A DNA stretch of 64,000 bases from Pseudomonas yamanorum (GTDB lineage Bacteria > Pseudomonadota > Gammaproteobacteria > Pseudomonadales > Pseudomonadaceae), in the NCBI RefSeq assembly GCF_900105735.1, contig NZ_LT629793.1, forward strand, positions 1,860,001 to 1,924,000, written 5' to 3'. A model generated the notes under the pieces. The model did not search any database. It was not told the DNA's origin and saw only the letters and a list, made by a program, of their open reading frames with translations. Of this stretch, positions 17,002-24,623 are shown in pieces. Numbering within the stretch: position 1 is the first letter of the stretch; every line of letters starts with the position of its first letter. The position numbers were made by a program, and so were the translations under genes.

Positions 17002-20000
17002 ATGTTCGAAAAACTGTTGATCGCCAACCGTGGCGCCATCGCCTGCCGCATCCTGCGCACCCTGCGCGAGCTTTCGGTCAAAGGTGTGGCGGTGTATTCC
17101 GAAGCCGATGCCGCCAGCCTGCATATCCAGCAGGCCGACGAAGCCTGCAGCCTGGGCGAAGGCGCGGCGGCCGGCACCTATTTGTCGGTGGAGAAAATAC
17201 TCGCCACGGCCAAAGCCTGTGGCGCCACGGCGATTCATCCGGGCTATGGCTTTCTCTCGGAAAACGCCGCGTTCGCCGAAGCCTGCGAAGCAGCCGGTAT
17301 CGCTTTTGTCGGCCCGACGCCGGAACAGCTGCGGGTGTTCGGCCTCAAGCACACCGCGCGGGCGTTGGCCAAGCAGCACAACATCCCATTGCTGGAAGGC
17401 ACCGAGCTGCTCAATAGCCTTGACGCCGCACTGCTGGCCGGCGAAAGCGTGGGCTATCCGATCATGCTCAAAAGCACAGCGGGCGGCGGCGGTATCGGCA
17501 TGCGCGTGTGCAACAGCGCCGATGAATTGCGCGACTGTTTCGAGGCAGTCAAACGCCTCGGCCAGAATAATTTCAGCGACGCCGGTGTGTTTATCGAAAA
17601 ATACATCCAGCACGCCCGCCACCTGGAAGTGCAGGTGTTTGGTGATGGGTGTGGCGAGGTGATTGCCCTCGGTGTGCGCGACTGTTCAGTGCAGCGGCGC
17701 AACCAAAAAGTGCTCGAGGAAACCCCGGCGCCGAACCTGCCCGACGGGATGGCGGATAAGCTGTGCCACGCCGCAATCACCCTGGCCAAGGCCGTGAATT
17801 ACCGCAGCGCCGGTACCGTGGAATTTATCTTTGATAGCGCCGACGGCCGCTTCTATTTTCTGGAAGTGAACACCCGGTTGCAGGTGGAACATGGCGTCAC
17901 CGAGCAAGTGTGGGGCGTGGACCTGGTGCGCTGGATGGTGCAACTGGCCGCCGGAGAAATGCCGCCGCTGCGGGAGCTGGAACTGAAGCCAAACGGCCAC
18001 GCGATTCAGGCACGCCTGTACGCCGAAGATCCGGGCCGGGATTTTCAGCCAAGCCCGGGGCTTTTGACGTATGTGGATTTCCCGGTCGCTGAAGGCCTGC
18101 GCGTCGACACCTGGGTGGAGGCCGGTTGCGAGATCCCGCCCTACTTCGACCCGATGATCGCCAAGCTCATCGCTTGGGCACCGACCCGCGAACAGGCGCG
18201 GCTCGATCTGCATCAAGCCCTGACCAGTAGCCAGCTGTACGGCGTGGAAACCAACCGCGATTACCTGCGGCAGATTCTGATGGCCGCACCGTTCGCCAGC
18301 GGCCAGCCGTGGACGCGCTGCCTTGAAGGTTTGGTGTACCACGCCAACACGTTCGAAGTGCTGAGCGCCGGGACCCAAACCAGTGTCCAGGATTATCCGG
18401 GGCGCCTCGGTTACTGGGCCGTTGGCGTGCCGCCGTCGGGGCCGATGGACAGCCGCGCATTGCGTCTGGGTAACCGCCTGCTGGGCAATGCCGAGGGTAC
18501 TGCCGCACTGGAAATCACCATGAGCGGGCCAATGCTGCGCTTCAATTGCGCGGCAGTGGTGGCGGTGACCGGGGCGGACATTGCGCTGCGGTTGAATGAT
18601 GAAGTGGTGCCAATGAACACTGCGCTGTTGGTGCCGGCGGGTGCGACCTTGAGCCTGGGCACCATCGCCGGGGCCGGTGCGCGCAGCTACCTTTGCCTGC
18701 GCGGCGGGCTGCAGGTTCCGGATTATCTGGGCAGCAAAAGTACCTTCACGTTAGGACAGTTTGGTGGGCATGGCGGACGGGCTCTGCGAGCGGGTGACGT
18801 GTTGCACTTGCTGCCGTTGGTAGACGTCAGTTGCGGCAACACGTTAGTGCCTGAACCGCTCGCCGAAGTGCGAACCCTGCGGGTGATCTACGGCCCTCAC
18901 GGCGCGCCGGAATACTTCAAGCCTGAGTACATCGAGACGTTCTTTGCCACCCAATGGGAAGTGCATTTCAACTCCAGCCGTACCGGTGTGAGGTTGATCG
19001 GGCCGAAGCCATTGTGGGCGCGTACGGATGGGGGTGAGGCGGGACTGCACCCGTCCAACATTCACGACAATCCCTATGCGATCGGAGCGGTGGATTTTAC
19101 CGGGGACATGCCGGTGATCCTCGGCCCCGACGGCCCGAGCCTGGGTGGGTTTGTATGCCCGGTGACGGTGATCGAGGCGGACTTGTGGCAGCTGGGCCAG
19201 CTCAAGGCGGGTGACAAGATTCAGTTCACTCCAGTCGACCTAAAGACCGCCCGCACACTCGCCTTGGAATGGGATCAGGTGTGGGAGCCGGGCTTGCCCG
19301 CGATGCAGGCAACTCGGTCCGACAGGCAAACCGAGGCGATGCTTTCGCGAGCAAGCCCGCTCCCACATTCGATTGAGTCGCCTGTGGTGTGTGATCGTTC
19401 CCACGCTCTGCGTGGGAATGCCGCCTGGGACGCTCCGCGTCCCGCTGTCGACGCAATGACGCAGAGCGTCACAGGATGCATTCCCACGCAGAGCGTGGGA
19501 ACGATCAGTTCGCCTGTTGTTCTGGACATCGGCCAAGCCGACACGCGCCTGGTCGCCCGCCTCGCCGGCGACACCCACCTGCTCCTGGAAATCGGCGCCC
19601 CTGAACTCGACCTGGTGCTGCGCTTTCGCGCCCACGCCCTGATGCAAGCGTTGGAAGCCCGCGCCCTGCACGGCGTCATCGACCTGACACCCGGCATCCG
19701 TTCCCTGCAAATCCACTACCAGCCCGAACAACTGCCCATCGCCGACCTCCTGGCGTTGATCACCACCGAATGGCACGCCGTCTGCGCCAGCCAAAACCTG
19801 CAAGTCCCGTCGCGCATCGTCCACCTGCCACTCTCCTGGGACGATCCGGCCTGCCAACTGGCCATCGAAAAATACATGACCACCGTGCGCAAGGATGCCC
19901 CGTGGTGCCCGAGCAACCTGGAGTTCATCCGCCGCATCAACGACCTGGCCAACCTCGACGAAGTGCGCCACACCGTATTCGACGCCAGCTACCTGGTGAT

Positions 20001-20763
20001 GGGCCTGGGCGACGTCTACCTCGGCGCGCCCGTGGCCACGCCGCTGGACCCGCGCCACCGCCTGGTCACCACCAAGTACAACCCGGCACGCACCTGGACC
20101 GCCGAAAACTCCGTGGGCATCGGTGGCGCCTACCTGTGCGTGTACGGCATGGAAGGTCCCGGCGGTTATCAGTTCGTCGGGCGCACCTTGCAGATGTGGA
20201 ACCGCTACCGGGAAGTCGCGGCGTTCGATGGCAAACCGTGGTTGCTGCGCTTCTTCGACCAGATCCGCTTTTACCCGGTGAGCGCCGATGAGCTGGTGCA
20301 GATACGCCGGGATTTTCCCCTTGGGCGGTTTGAACTGGGCATCGAACACAGCCAGTTGAACCTGACGGACTACCAGGCCTTTCTCGCGCAGGAAGCCGAG
20401 AGCATTGGCGCGTTTCGCGGGCAACAACAGCGCGCGTTCAACGCCGAACGCGAACGCTGGATCGCCAGCGGCCAGGCGCATTTCGACAGTGAGGAACTCG
20501 CGGCGCCATTGGGCGAAGACACGCCGTTGCAGGCCAACGAATACAGCATCGACAGCCACATCGCGGGCAATCTCTGGCAAGTGCAGGTGAGCGCGGGGGA
20601 ACGCGTGGCGGCGGGTGATGTACTGGTGATCCTGGAGTCGATGAAAATGGAAATCCCGGTACTCGCGCCGTTCGCCGGCACCGTGCGGGAAATTCCCGTG
20701 CAACCAGGCAGCGGCATTGGCGCCGGGCAACGGGTGGTCGTGCTGGAGCGTGATTTGCAATAA
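17002..20763 (+). CDS. Biotin-dependent urea/guanidine carboxylase with an in-frame REP insertion
   Basis: The protein has 1253 residues. Domains in order: biotin carboxylase with ATP-grasp (1-450; KLLIANRGAIACRI at the start, KSTAGGGGIGMR near 155), AHS2/KipA-like carboxyltransferase part (about 455-755, VQDYPGRLGYWAVGVPPSGPMD), AHS1/KipI-like part (about 840-1110) and a biotinyl domain with ESMKM (biotinyl-Lys1215). It carboxylates urea or, given the riboswitch and CgdAB genes, more likely guanidine to carboxyguanidine. The start at 17002 places the ATP-grasp N-terminus correctly. Residues about 760-835 are encoded by two REP palindromes inserted in frame (19280-19367 and 19392-19507), between the two carboxyltransferase halves. 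No stop or frameshift results, so the enzyme may still work. Confidence 0.9.
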   Translation: MFEKLLIANRGAIACRILRTLRELSVKGVAVYSEADAASLHIQQADEACSLGEGAAAGTYLSVEKILATAKACGATAIHPGYGFLSENAAFAEACEAAGIAFVGPTPEQLRVFGLKHTARALAKQHNIPLLEGTELLNSLDAALLAGESVGYPIMLKSTAGGGGIGMRVCNSADELRDCFEAVKRLGQNNFSDAGVFIEKYIQHARHLEVQVFGDGCGEVIALGVRDCSVQRRNQKVLEETPAPNLPDGMADKLCHAAITLAKAVNYRSAGTVEFIFDSADGRFYFLEVNTRLQVEHGVTEQVWGVDLVRWMVQLAAGEMPPLRELELKPNGHAIQARLYAEDPGRDFQPSPGLLTYVDFPVAEGLRVDTWVEAGCEIPPYFDPMIAKLIAWAPTREQARLDLHQALTSSQLYGVETNRDYLRQILMAAPFASGQPWTRCLEGLVYHANTFEVLSAGTQTSVQDYPGRLGYWAVGVPPSGPMDSRALRLGNRLLGNAEGTAALEITMSGPMLRFNCAAVVAVTGADIALRLNDEVVPMNTALLVPAGATLSLGTIAGAGARSYLCLRGGLQVPDYLGSKSTFTLGQFGGHGGRALRAGDVLHLLPLVDVSCGNTLVPEPLAEVRTLRVIYGPHGAPEYFKPEYIETFFATQWEVHFNSSRTGVRLIGPKPLWARTDGGEAGLHPSNIHDNPYAIGAVDFTGDMPVILGPDGPSLGGFVCPVTVIEADLWQLGQLKAGDKIQFTPVDLKTARTLALEWDQVWEPGLPAMQATRSDRQTEAMLSRASPLPHSIESPVVCDRSHALRGNAAWDAPRPAVDAMTQSVTGCIPTQSVGTISSPVVLDIGQADTRLVARLAGDTHLLLEIGAPELDLVLRFRAHALMQALEARALHGVIDLTPGIRSLQIHYQPEQLPIADLLALITTEWHAVCASQNLQVPSRIVHLPLSWDDPACQLAIEKYMTTVRKDAPWCPSNLEFIRRINDLANLDEVRHTVFDASYLVMGLGDVYLGAPVATPLDPRHRLVTTKYNPARTWTAENSVGIGGAYLCVYGMEGPGGYQFVGRTLQMWNRYREVAAFDGKPWLLRFFDQIRFYPVSADELVQIRRDFPLGRFELGIEHSQLNLTDYQAFLAQEAESIGAFRGQQQRAFNAERERWIASGQAHFDSEELAAPLGEDTPLQANEYSIDSHIAGNLWQVQVSAGERVAAGDVLVILESMKMEIPVLAPFAGTVREIPVQPGSGIGAGQRVVVLERDLQ
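19280..19367. repeat. Intragenic REP pair, GTGGGAGC type, inside the carboxylase gene
   Basis: TGTGGGAGCCGGGCTTGCCC at 19280 and mirror unit GCGAGCAAGCCCGCTCCCAC ending at 19367 sit within the open reading frame. They encode VWEPGLPAM... and ...SRASPLPH, peptide pieces that are usually seen only as spurious translations of REPs. Confidence 0.95.
19392..19507. repeat. Intragenic palindrome of a second REP family
   Basis: TGATCGTTCCCACGCTCTGC at 19392 is mirrored by GCAGAGCGTGGGAACGATCA ending at 19507, with further pairing inside (GTGGGAATGC / GCATTCCCAC). This is a different Pseudomonas palindrome family from the one just upstream and is also read through in frame. Confidence 0.93.
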
Positions 20764-20836
20764 CGCCTCGGGGCTGTATCGTGCAAGGCACACCGGGTTT
20801 CACCGGGACCTTGTCCGATACAGCCTGAACCGACCG

Positions 20837-21049
20837 ATGACCACGCCAACCCTCTGCCCCGCCTGCGGCGCCCGCAACGATTGCGCCTTGGCCGACCCGC
20901 GCACTGCCGACCAGGCGTGCTGGTGCTACAGCGTCAGCATCGACCCTGCCGTGCTTGAAGCCTTGCCGCCGGAACTGCGCAACAAAGCCTGCCTGTGCCC
21001 ACGCTGCGCCCAGGTGGACGAGCAACTGCGCGGGAACGAGCGGTCGTAA
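20837..21049 (+). CDS. Cysteine-rich CWC family protein
   Basis: The protein has 70 residues with the pattern LCPACGARNDCALA ... CWCYSV ... ACLCPRC, the cysteine arrangement of the small CWC family (probable zinc-binding, function unknown). The start at 20837 is the first ATG before the first Cys pair; a longer frame runs into the carboxylase end. Its stop overlaps the rsuA start (TAATG), indicating co-translation; this pair is often seen in pseudomonads. Confidence 0.8.
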   Translation: MTTPTLCPACGARNDCALADPRTADQACWCYSVSIDPAVLEALPPELRNKACLCPRCAQVDEQLRGNERS

Positions 21050-21741
21050 TGCGCGTAGACCGCTTCCTCAGCAACCTGCCCCGATTCAACCGCAAGCAAG
21101 TTCGCCTGTTGCTGGTGGAACGGCGGATTACCGTCGATGGCCAATTCGTCAGCGATCCGCATCACCCGGTGAGCGAGTTCAGCCGTGTGCTACTGGATGA
21201 CGAAGTGCTGCAAGCCGGCAAACCCGCGCGCTACTTCATGCTGCACAAACCCCAGGGCTGCGTCAGCGCCACGTCCGACCCGCAACACCCCACTGTGCTC
21301 GACCTGCTGGATGAACCGGACAAGCACGAGCTGCATATCGCCGGTCGTCTGGATTTCAACACCACCGGCCTGATGCTGATCACCAACGACGGCCAGTGGT
21401 CGCGCCGCCTGACCCAGCCGCAAACCAAACTGCCCAAGGTGTACTACGTTGAGACCGAGCAGGACATCGGCCCGGAATACGCCGCCACCTTTGCCGCCGG
21501 CCTGTACTTCGCGTTTGAAGACCTCACCACACAACCGGCGGAACTGGAGCTATTGAGCCCCAGAACGGCGCGCCTGAGCATCATTGAAGGGCGTTATCAC
21601 CAGGTGAAGCGCATGTTCGGGCACTTCGACAACAAAGTGACCCGCCTGCACCGTGTGCGCATGGGGCCGCTGGAATTAGACTCAGCCCTTGCGCCAGGCC
21701 AGTACCGGGCGCTTACAGACGCTGAAATCCAACAGGTCTGA
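21049..21741 (+). CDS. rsuA: 16S rRNA pseudouridine(516) synthase RsuA
   Basis: The protein has 230 residues: an N-terminal S4 RNA-binding domain (MRVDRFLSNLPRFNRKQVR, ITVDGQ) followed by the RsuA/RluB/E/F catalytic domain with AGRLDFNTTGLMLITNDG, where the Asp of RLD is the catalytic nucleophile, and the conserved EGRYHQVKRMF. Length and near-collinearity with E. coli RsuA, including YFMLHKPQG and the LDEPxxxxLHxAGRLD segment, favour RsuA over RluE/RluF. It is coupled to the upstream CWC gene by a one-base overlap. Confidence 0.9.
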   Translation: MRVDRFLSNLPRFNRKQVRLLLVERRITVDGQFVSDPHHPVSEFSRVLLDDEVLQAGKPARYFMLHKPQGCVSATSDPQHPTVLDLLDEPDKHELHIAGRLDFNTTGLMLITNDGQWSRRLTQPQTKLPKVYYVETEQDIGPEYAATFAAGLYFAFEDLTTQPAELELLSPRTARLSIIEGRYHQVKRMFGHFDNKVTRLHRVRMGPLELDSALAPGQYRALTDAEIQQV

Positions 21742-22046
21742 TGACCGTTCAGCCGATGATGGCAAAAACCCACGCCTTCGACTGGCGAACTGGCATCCCT
21801 GATGCTTGAATCAACCGAGCCAGCCGCAATCTGACTGGCGAGTCACCCCTACCTACAAGAAACACTTTGCCCGTCCGCACGCTTGATCTGCGGGCACCTC
21901 ACGGCAAATTGCCCGCCATAACAACACCCGTCGGCCAGCCAGTACCGGATCGACATGGGCCCTCACTTCCAGGCGTATGCCTACCTGTCACAAAGCTCGT
22001 GCAGAGTGATCTGCGCGCATTACCCGCTTGCCAGGAGTCTTACGAC
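21742..22046 (+). other. rsuA-phaG intergenic region
   Basis: These 305 nt hold no credible gene, although the phaG frame stays open upstream to 21867. A candidate sigma-54 promoter lies at 21791-21807 (separate entry) and the phaG ribosome-binding site CAGGAGT is at about 22032. Confidence 0.5.
21791..21807 (+). promoter_or_regulatory. Candidate sigma-54-like promoter upstream of phaG
   Basis: TGGCATCCCTGATGCTT has GG and GC separated by exactly 10 nt, a match to the -24/-12 rule with one weak position in the -12 box (ATGC for TTGC). It is 240 nt before phaG. A chance match is possible. Confidence 0.35.
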
Positions 22047-22931
22047 ATGAGGCCAGAAATCGCTGTGCTGGATATACAGGGTCAGTATCGGGTTTACACG
22101 GAGTTCTATCGCGCGGACGCAGCTGCCAAGACCATCATTCTGGTCAACGGCTCAATGGCCACCACTGCGTCTTTCGCCCAGACCGTGAAAAGCCTGTACC
22201 CGACGTTCAACGTGGTTTTGTACGACCAGCCCTACGCCGGTCGCTCAAAAATCCACAACCGCCACGAGCATATGCTGACGAAAGAAGTCGAGGGCCAGAT
22301 CCTTCTGGAGCTCATCGACCACTTCACCGCCGAACACGTGCTGTCCTTTTCCTGGGGCGGCGCCGCGACCCTCGTCGCCCTCGCCCACCGCCCGCGTCGT
22401 GTGGAAAAGGCGGTGATCAGCTCGTTCTCCCCGGTGATCAACGCCCCGATGCGCGACTACCTGGAGCGCGGCGTCGACTACCTCGGCAACCTCGACCGCG
22501 ACCGCGTGGGCCACCTGGTCAACAGCACCATCGGCAAACACCTGCCGTCGCTGTTCAAACGCTTCAACTACAAACACGTGAGCAGCCTGGCCGAGCATGA
22601 GTATGGGCAGATGCACTTTCACATCAGCCACGTGCTCAACAGCGACCGGCTGTGCTACCTCAAGGCGGCGAAGCAGATTGATATACCGGTGTTGTTCTTG
22701 AACGGCGAATGGGACGAGTACACCAGTGCCCAGGATGCGAAGCTGTTTGGGCAGCATATTGCGAAAAGCAGCTTCGGCACGATTCAGGCGACCGGGCATT
22801 TTCTGGATATGGAGCACAAGGCCGCGTGCCGGGATAGCCGAGAGGCGTTGATGGGCTTTCTGAGGCCGGAGCAGCAGCCAAGTCGGCTGCGATACCACGC
22901 GTCCCAGCCACAGCATGCGTTTGCCGTATGA
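22047..22931 (+). CDS. phaG: PhaG, 3-hydroxyacyl-ACP thioesterase/transacylase for mcl-PHA precursor supply
   Basis: The protein has 294 residues with an alpha/beta-hydrolase fold. From residue 1 (MRPEIAVLDIQGQYRVYTEF) it is nearly identical to P. putida PhaG, and it ends in the same QHAFA-type tail. The nucleophile Ser102 sits in SFSWGGAATL, with candidate acid Asp223 (NGEWDEYT) and base His251 (ATGHFLDME). PhaG diverts (R)-3-hydroxyacyl chains from fatty-acid synthesis to medium-chain PHA when cells grow on unrelated carbon sources. RhlA is the nearest relative, but sequence identity clearly favours PhaG. The start at 22047 follows CAGGAGT. It stands alone between rsuA and a tRNA gene. Confidence 0.93.
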   Translation: MRPEIAVLDIQGQYRVYTEFYRADAAAKTIILVNGSMATTASFAQTVKSLYPTFNVVLYDQPYAGRSKIHNRHEHMLTKEVEGQILLELIDHFTAEHVLSFSWGGAATLVALAHRPRRVEKAVISSFSPVINAPMRDYLERGVDYLGNLDRDRVGHLVNSTIGKHLPSLFKRFNYKHVSSLAEHEYGQMHFHISHVLNSDRLCYLKAAKQIDIPVLFLNGEWDEYTSAQDAKLFGQHIAKSSFGTIQATGHFLDMEHKAACRDSREALMGFLRPEQQPSRLRYHASQPQHAFAV

Positions 22932-23068
22932 GCGGTGGGGTTGTGGGTGGGCTGGATTTCCATAGGGGTCCGCCTGCCCACGACCGACCGTTGGCACGTA
23001 AAACACAGAATTTTCGAAGAAAAACTTCAAATCCGCGAGCACATCTGGTACAAAGTCAGCCGCTCTGA

Positions 23069-23142
23069 GCGGGTATAGTTTAGTGGTAGAACGAAAGCTT
23101 CCCAAGCTTTAGATGAGGGTTCGATTCCCTCTACCCGCTCCA
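23069..23142 (+). tRNA. tRNA-Gly (anticodon CCC)
   Basis: A cloverleaf can be folded by eye. Acceptor stem GCGGGTA pairs TACCCGC (23132-23138), the D-arm contains AGTTTAGTGGTAGAAC, the anticodon stem GAAAGC/GCTTT carries loop TTCCCAA, and the T-arm is GAGGGTTCGATTCCCTC. The CCA end is encoded (23140-23142). Anticodon CCC reads GGG glycine codons. Confidence 0.96.
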
Positions 23143-23188
23143 CTCAGATTTTGGTCCTGCGTCAGGATGGTTTTGACGGGGGATGTGT

Positions 23189-23220
23189 AAAAAAACCGGT
23201 CCTTGGTGACCGGTTTTTTT
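23189..23220. terminator. Bidirectional Rho-independent terminator
   Basis: The stem ACCGGTC-CTTGGT-GACCGGT is flanked by a run of A on the left and seven T on the right. It ends transcription from the tRNA gene on the plus strand and from the acetyltransferase gene on the minus strand. Confidence 0.88.
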
Positions 23221-23247
23221 ATGCTCGAAATTTGAGAAGGCTGCCGA

Positions 23248-23697
23248 TCACCGAACAAACTTGAAATAGACAAGCTCCGGATCATCCTCATCCAGATTCT
23301 CAATAACGCCACTGCGCAAGAATCCAGCCTTGGATATGAGTTGCTGTGAAGCGACGTTTGAGCGGTTCGTTGAGGTGAAGAGCTTATCCGTCTTACATAG
23401 GGATTCGGCGGCAACAAGCAGCAGAAGCGCGATGCCTTTGCGCTGGTGTTCAGGAGAGACAACCACCAGTGAAACAAAGCCATTCCCGAAAAAACCATGG
23501 GTAAGTACGAGATAGCCGACGACGCTGCCGGACTCTACTGCAACCAGGCATTGACGCCTCTCAACGGCCTCGCGAATAAGCTCGCCACGGCTGACATTCG
23601 ATTTCGCGAAAGCGTCGAGTTCAACCATTGCACTCACGTCTTCAAATGTTGCCTCTCGGGCCGACGGGGCTGTGCTTGTCTCGCTGTTCCGGGTCAT
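23248..23697 (-). CDS. GNAT-family N-acetyltransferase
   Basis: The protein has about 149 residues from the start at 23697; an in-frame ATG eight codons upstream at 23721 is the alternative. The fold signature is clear: VGYLVLTHGFF strand, then VSLVVVSPEHQRKGIALLLL with the acetyl-CoA-binding R/QxxGxA/G loop (HQRKGIA), and the C-terminal ASQQLISKAGFLRSG. The substrate is not predictable from sequence. Codon use is less GC-biased than in neighbouring genes, a weak hint of acquisition. Confidence 0.82.
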   Translation of the reverse strand: MTRNSETSTAPSAREATFEDVSAMVELDAFAKSNVSRGELIREAVERRQCLVAVESGSVVGYLVLTHGFFGNGFVSLVVVSPEHQRKGIALLLLVAAESLCKTDKLFTSTNRSNVASQQLISKAGFLRSGVIENLDEDDPELVYFKFVR

Positions 23698-23777
23698 CGG
23701 TACTGACTCCCAACACGTCAAAATCGGCTGCCCTTCCCTTGGTATGTGCGGCCTGGAAGGGAAAGCGTTTTATAGAA

Positions 23778-24017
23778 TCAAGAAAACCGATCCACTCGGT
23801 CCTGCACGGTTTCTACCAGTAAAAGCCCCTGCTCAATCATTTGCTGAATTGCCAATGCCAGATAGCGATGCTCATCTGGCAGGTTATCTGCAAATTCGTT
23901 GGTCATTGCTCCAGCGCCGGCAATGGTTTCGTAGGCGTTGGCGAGTAATGCATCGGTGCCGATTTCGGGACGTACGCTGAAGATTCTTACGGCTGAGTTA
24001 TACGAGTCAGTACACAT
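23778..24017 (-). CDS. Small DUF6124/DUF3077-like protein
   Basis: This 79-residue protein has the pattern IFSVRPEIGTDALLANAYETIAGAGAMTNEFADNLPDEHRYLALAIQQMIEQGLLLV, which matches a family of small Pseudomonas proteins of unknown function (DUF3077/DUF6124) usually written F-x-V-x-P-x-I-x-T-E-x-L-L-x-N-A. The start ATG at 24017 follows CCGAGGATCAACAG on the minus strand, a good ribosome-binding site; an upstream GTG frame extension to 24041 is less likely. Its upstream region carries strong inverted repeats (see findings). Confidence 0.65.
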   Translation of the reverse strand: MCTDSYNSAVRIFSVRPEIGTDALLANAYETIAGAGAMTNEFADNLPDEHRYLALAIQQMIEQGLLLVETVQDRVDRFS

Positions 24018-24389
24018 CTGTTGATCCTCGGTTAGGACCACCTTCCAGAGCTACTAAACAAAGGGTGGCGGCTATACGCGGGTTAGTAGACCGGTTGATC
24101 AACGAAACCGGCGCGCCCAAGGGCGCCCCGCGTACAGCCACCATCAAGACCAGACACCGAAACATCTGAGAAATGGCACAGCGATACGCCGTTGATCAAA
24201 TCGGGCTACTAAACCCGACCGCTGATGGGCAGCGGCTGACGAACCTTAAAGAGGTCGCCTAAGGCGCACAACCGGGACGATTCTGATGGTTGTGTAGGCA
24301 AAGCCGCAATATTCATCACTGCTTGCTCGCCCAAATAAGCCGGCAATCTCTGGCAACAAGATTGATCATGAACCGCTTATTCCTCTGGA
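24018..24389 (-). other. Structured noncoding region upstream of the DUF6124-like gene
   Basis: No gene is visible. A long stem joins GGTGGC...TACGCGG (from 24064) to CCGCGTACAGCCACC (to 24142). Inside it are the smaller hairpins ACCGGTT/AACCGG and GGCGC/GGGCGCC. A second arrangement pairs GCGGGTTAGTAGACCGGTTG (24078-24097, continuing ATCAACG to 24104) with its imperfect inverse at 24190-24216. A further hairpin, CACAACC/GGTTGTG, lies near 24267-24294. This may be a structured leader or small RNA. Confidence 0.55.
24078..24216. repeat. About 27-bp imperfect inverted repeat
   Basis: 24078-24104 and 24190-24216 are inverted copies differing by a few indels: GGGTT(T)AGTAG, CCG and TTGATCAACG are shared. 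The spacer is 85 nt. Confidence 0.75.
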
Positions 24390-24420
24390 GGGCAGTGATT
24401 TTTCGTGGCACTCAGGCAAG

Positions 24421-24593
24421 GCCATCGCAGCCTCGCCAAAGCTCGACAACTCCCACATTAGAGCGGTGTCGCTCCCAAATCTGGAATGCACTCCCTGTGG
24501 GAGCCGGGCTTGCCCGCGATGCAGGCGGCGCGGTCTGCCAGGTACACCGCAGCGATCCCATCGCAGCCTCGCCAAGGCTCGACAGCTCCCACA
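24421..24593. repeat. REP cluster: one single unit and one hybrid pair
   Basis: A lone unit, GCATCGCAGCCTCG-like with GCTCGACAACTCCCAC, lies at 24421-24459. A pair follows at 24495-24593, whose left arm is the GAGCCGGGCTTGCCCGCGATGC type and whose right arm is the GCAGCCTCGCCAAGGCTCGACAGC type. The two arms belong to different sequence variants. It lies beyond the 3' end of the minus-strand MFS gene. Confidence 0.85.
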
Positions 24594-24623
24594 AGGAACT
24601 GAATTCACCATCCGAAAAGACGG

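Noticed and set aside
12676..20763. Annotation of the operon as a urea-use operon
   Set aside because: The guanidine-I riboswitch and the two DUF1989 genes point to guanidine; urease or allophanate hydrolase genes are not adjacent.
22047..22931. rhlA (rhamnolipid precursor synthesis) for the alpha/beta hydrolase
   Set aside because: The N-terminus MRPEIAVLDIQGQYRVYTEF, the tail and residue spacing follow PhaG; there is no rhlB next to it.
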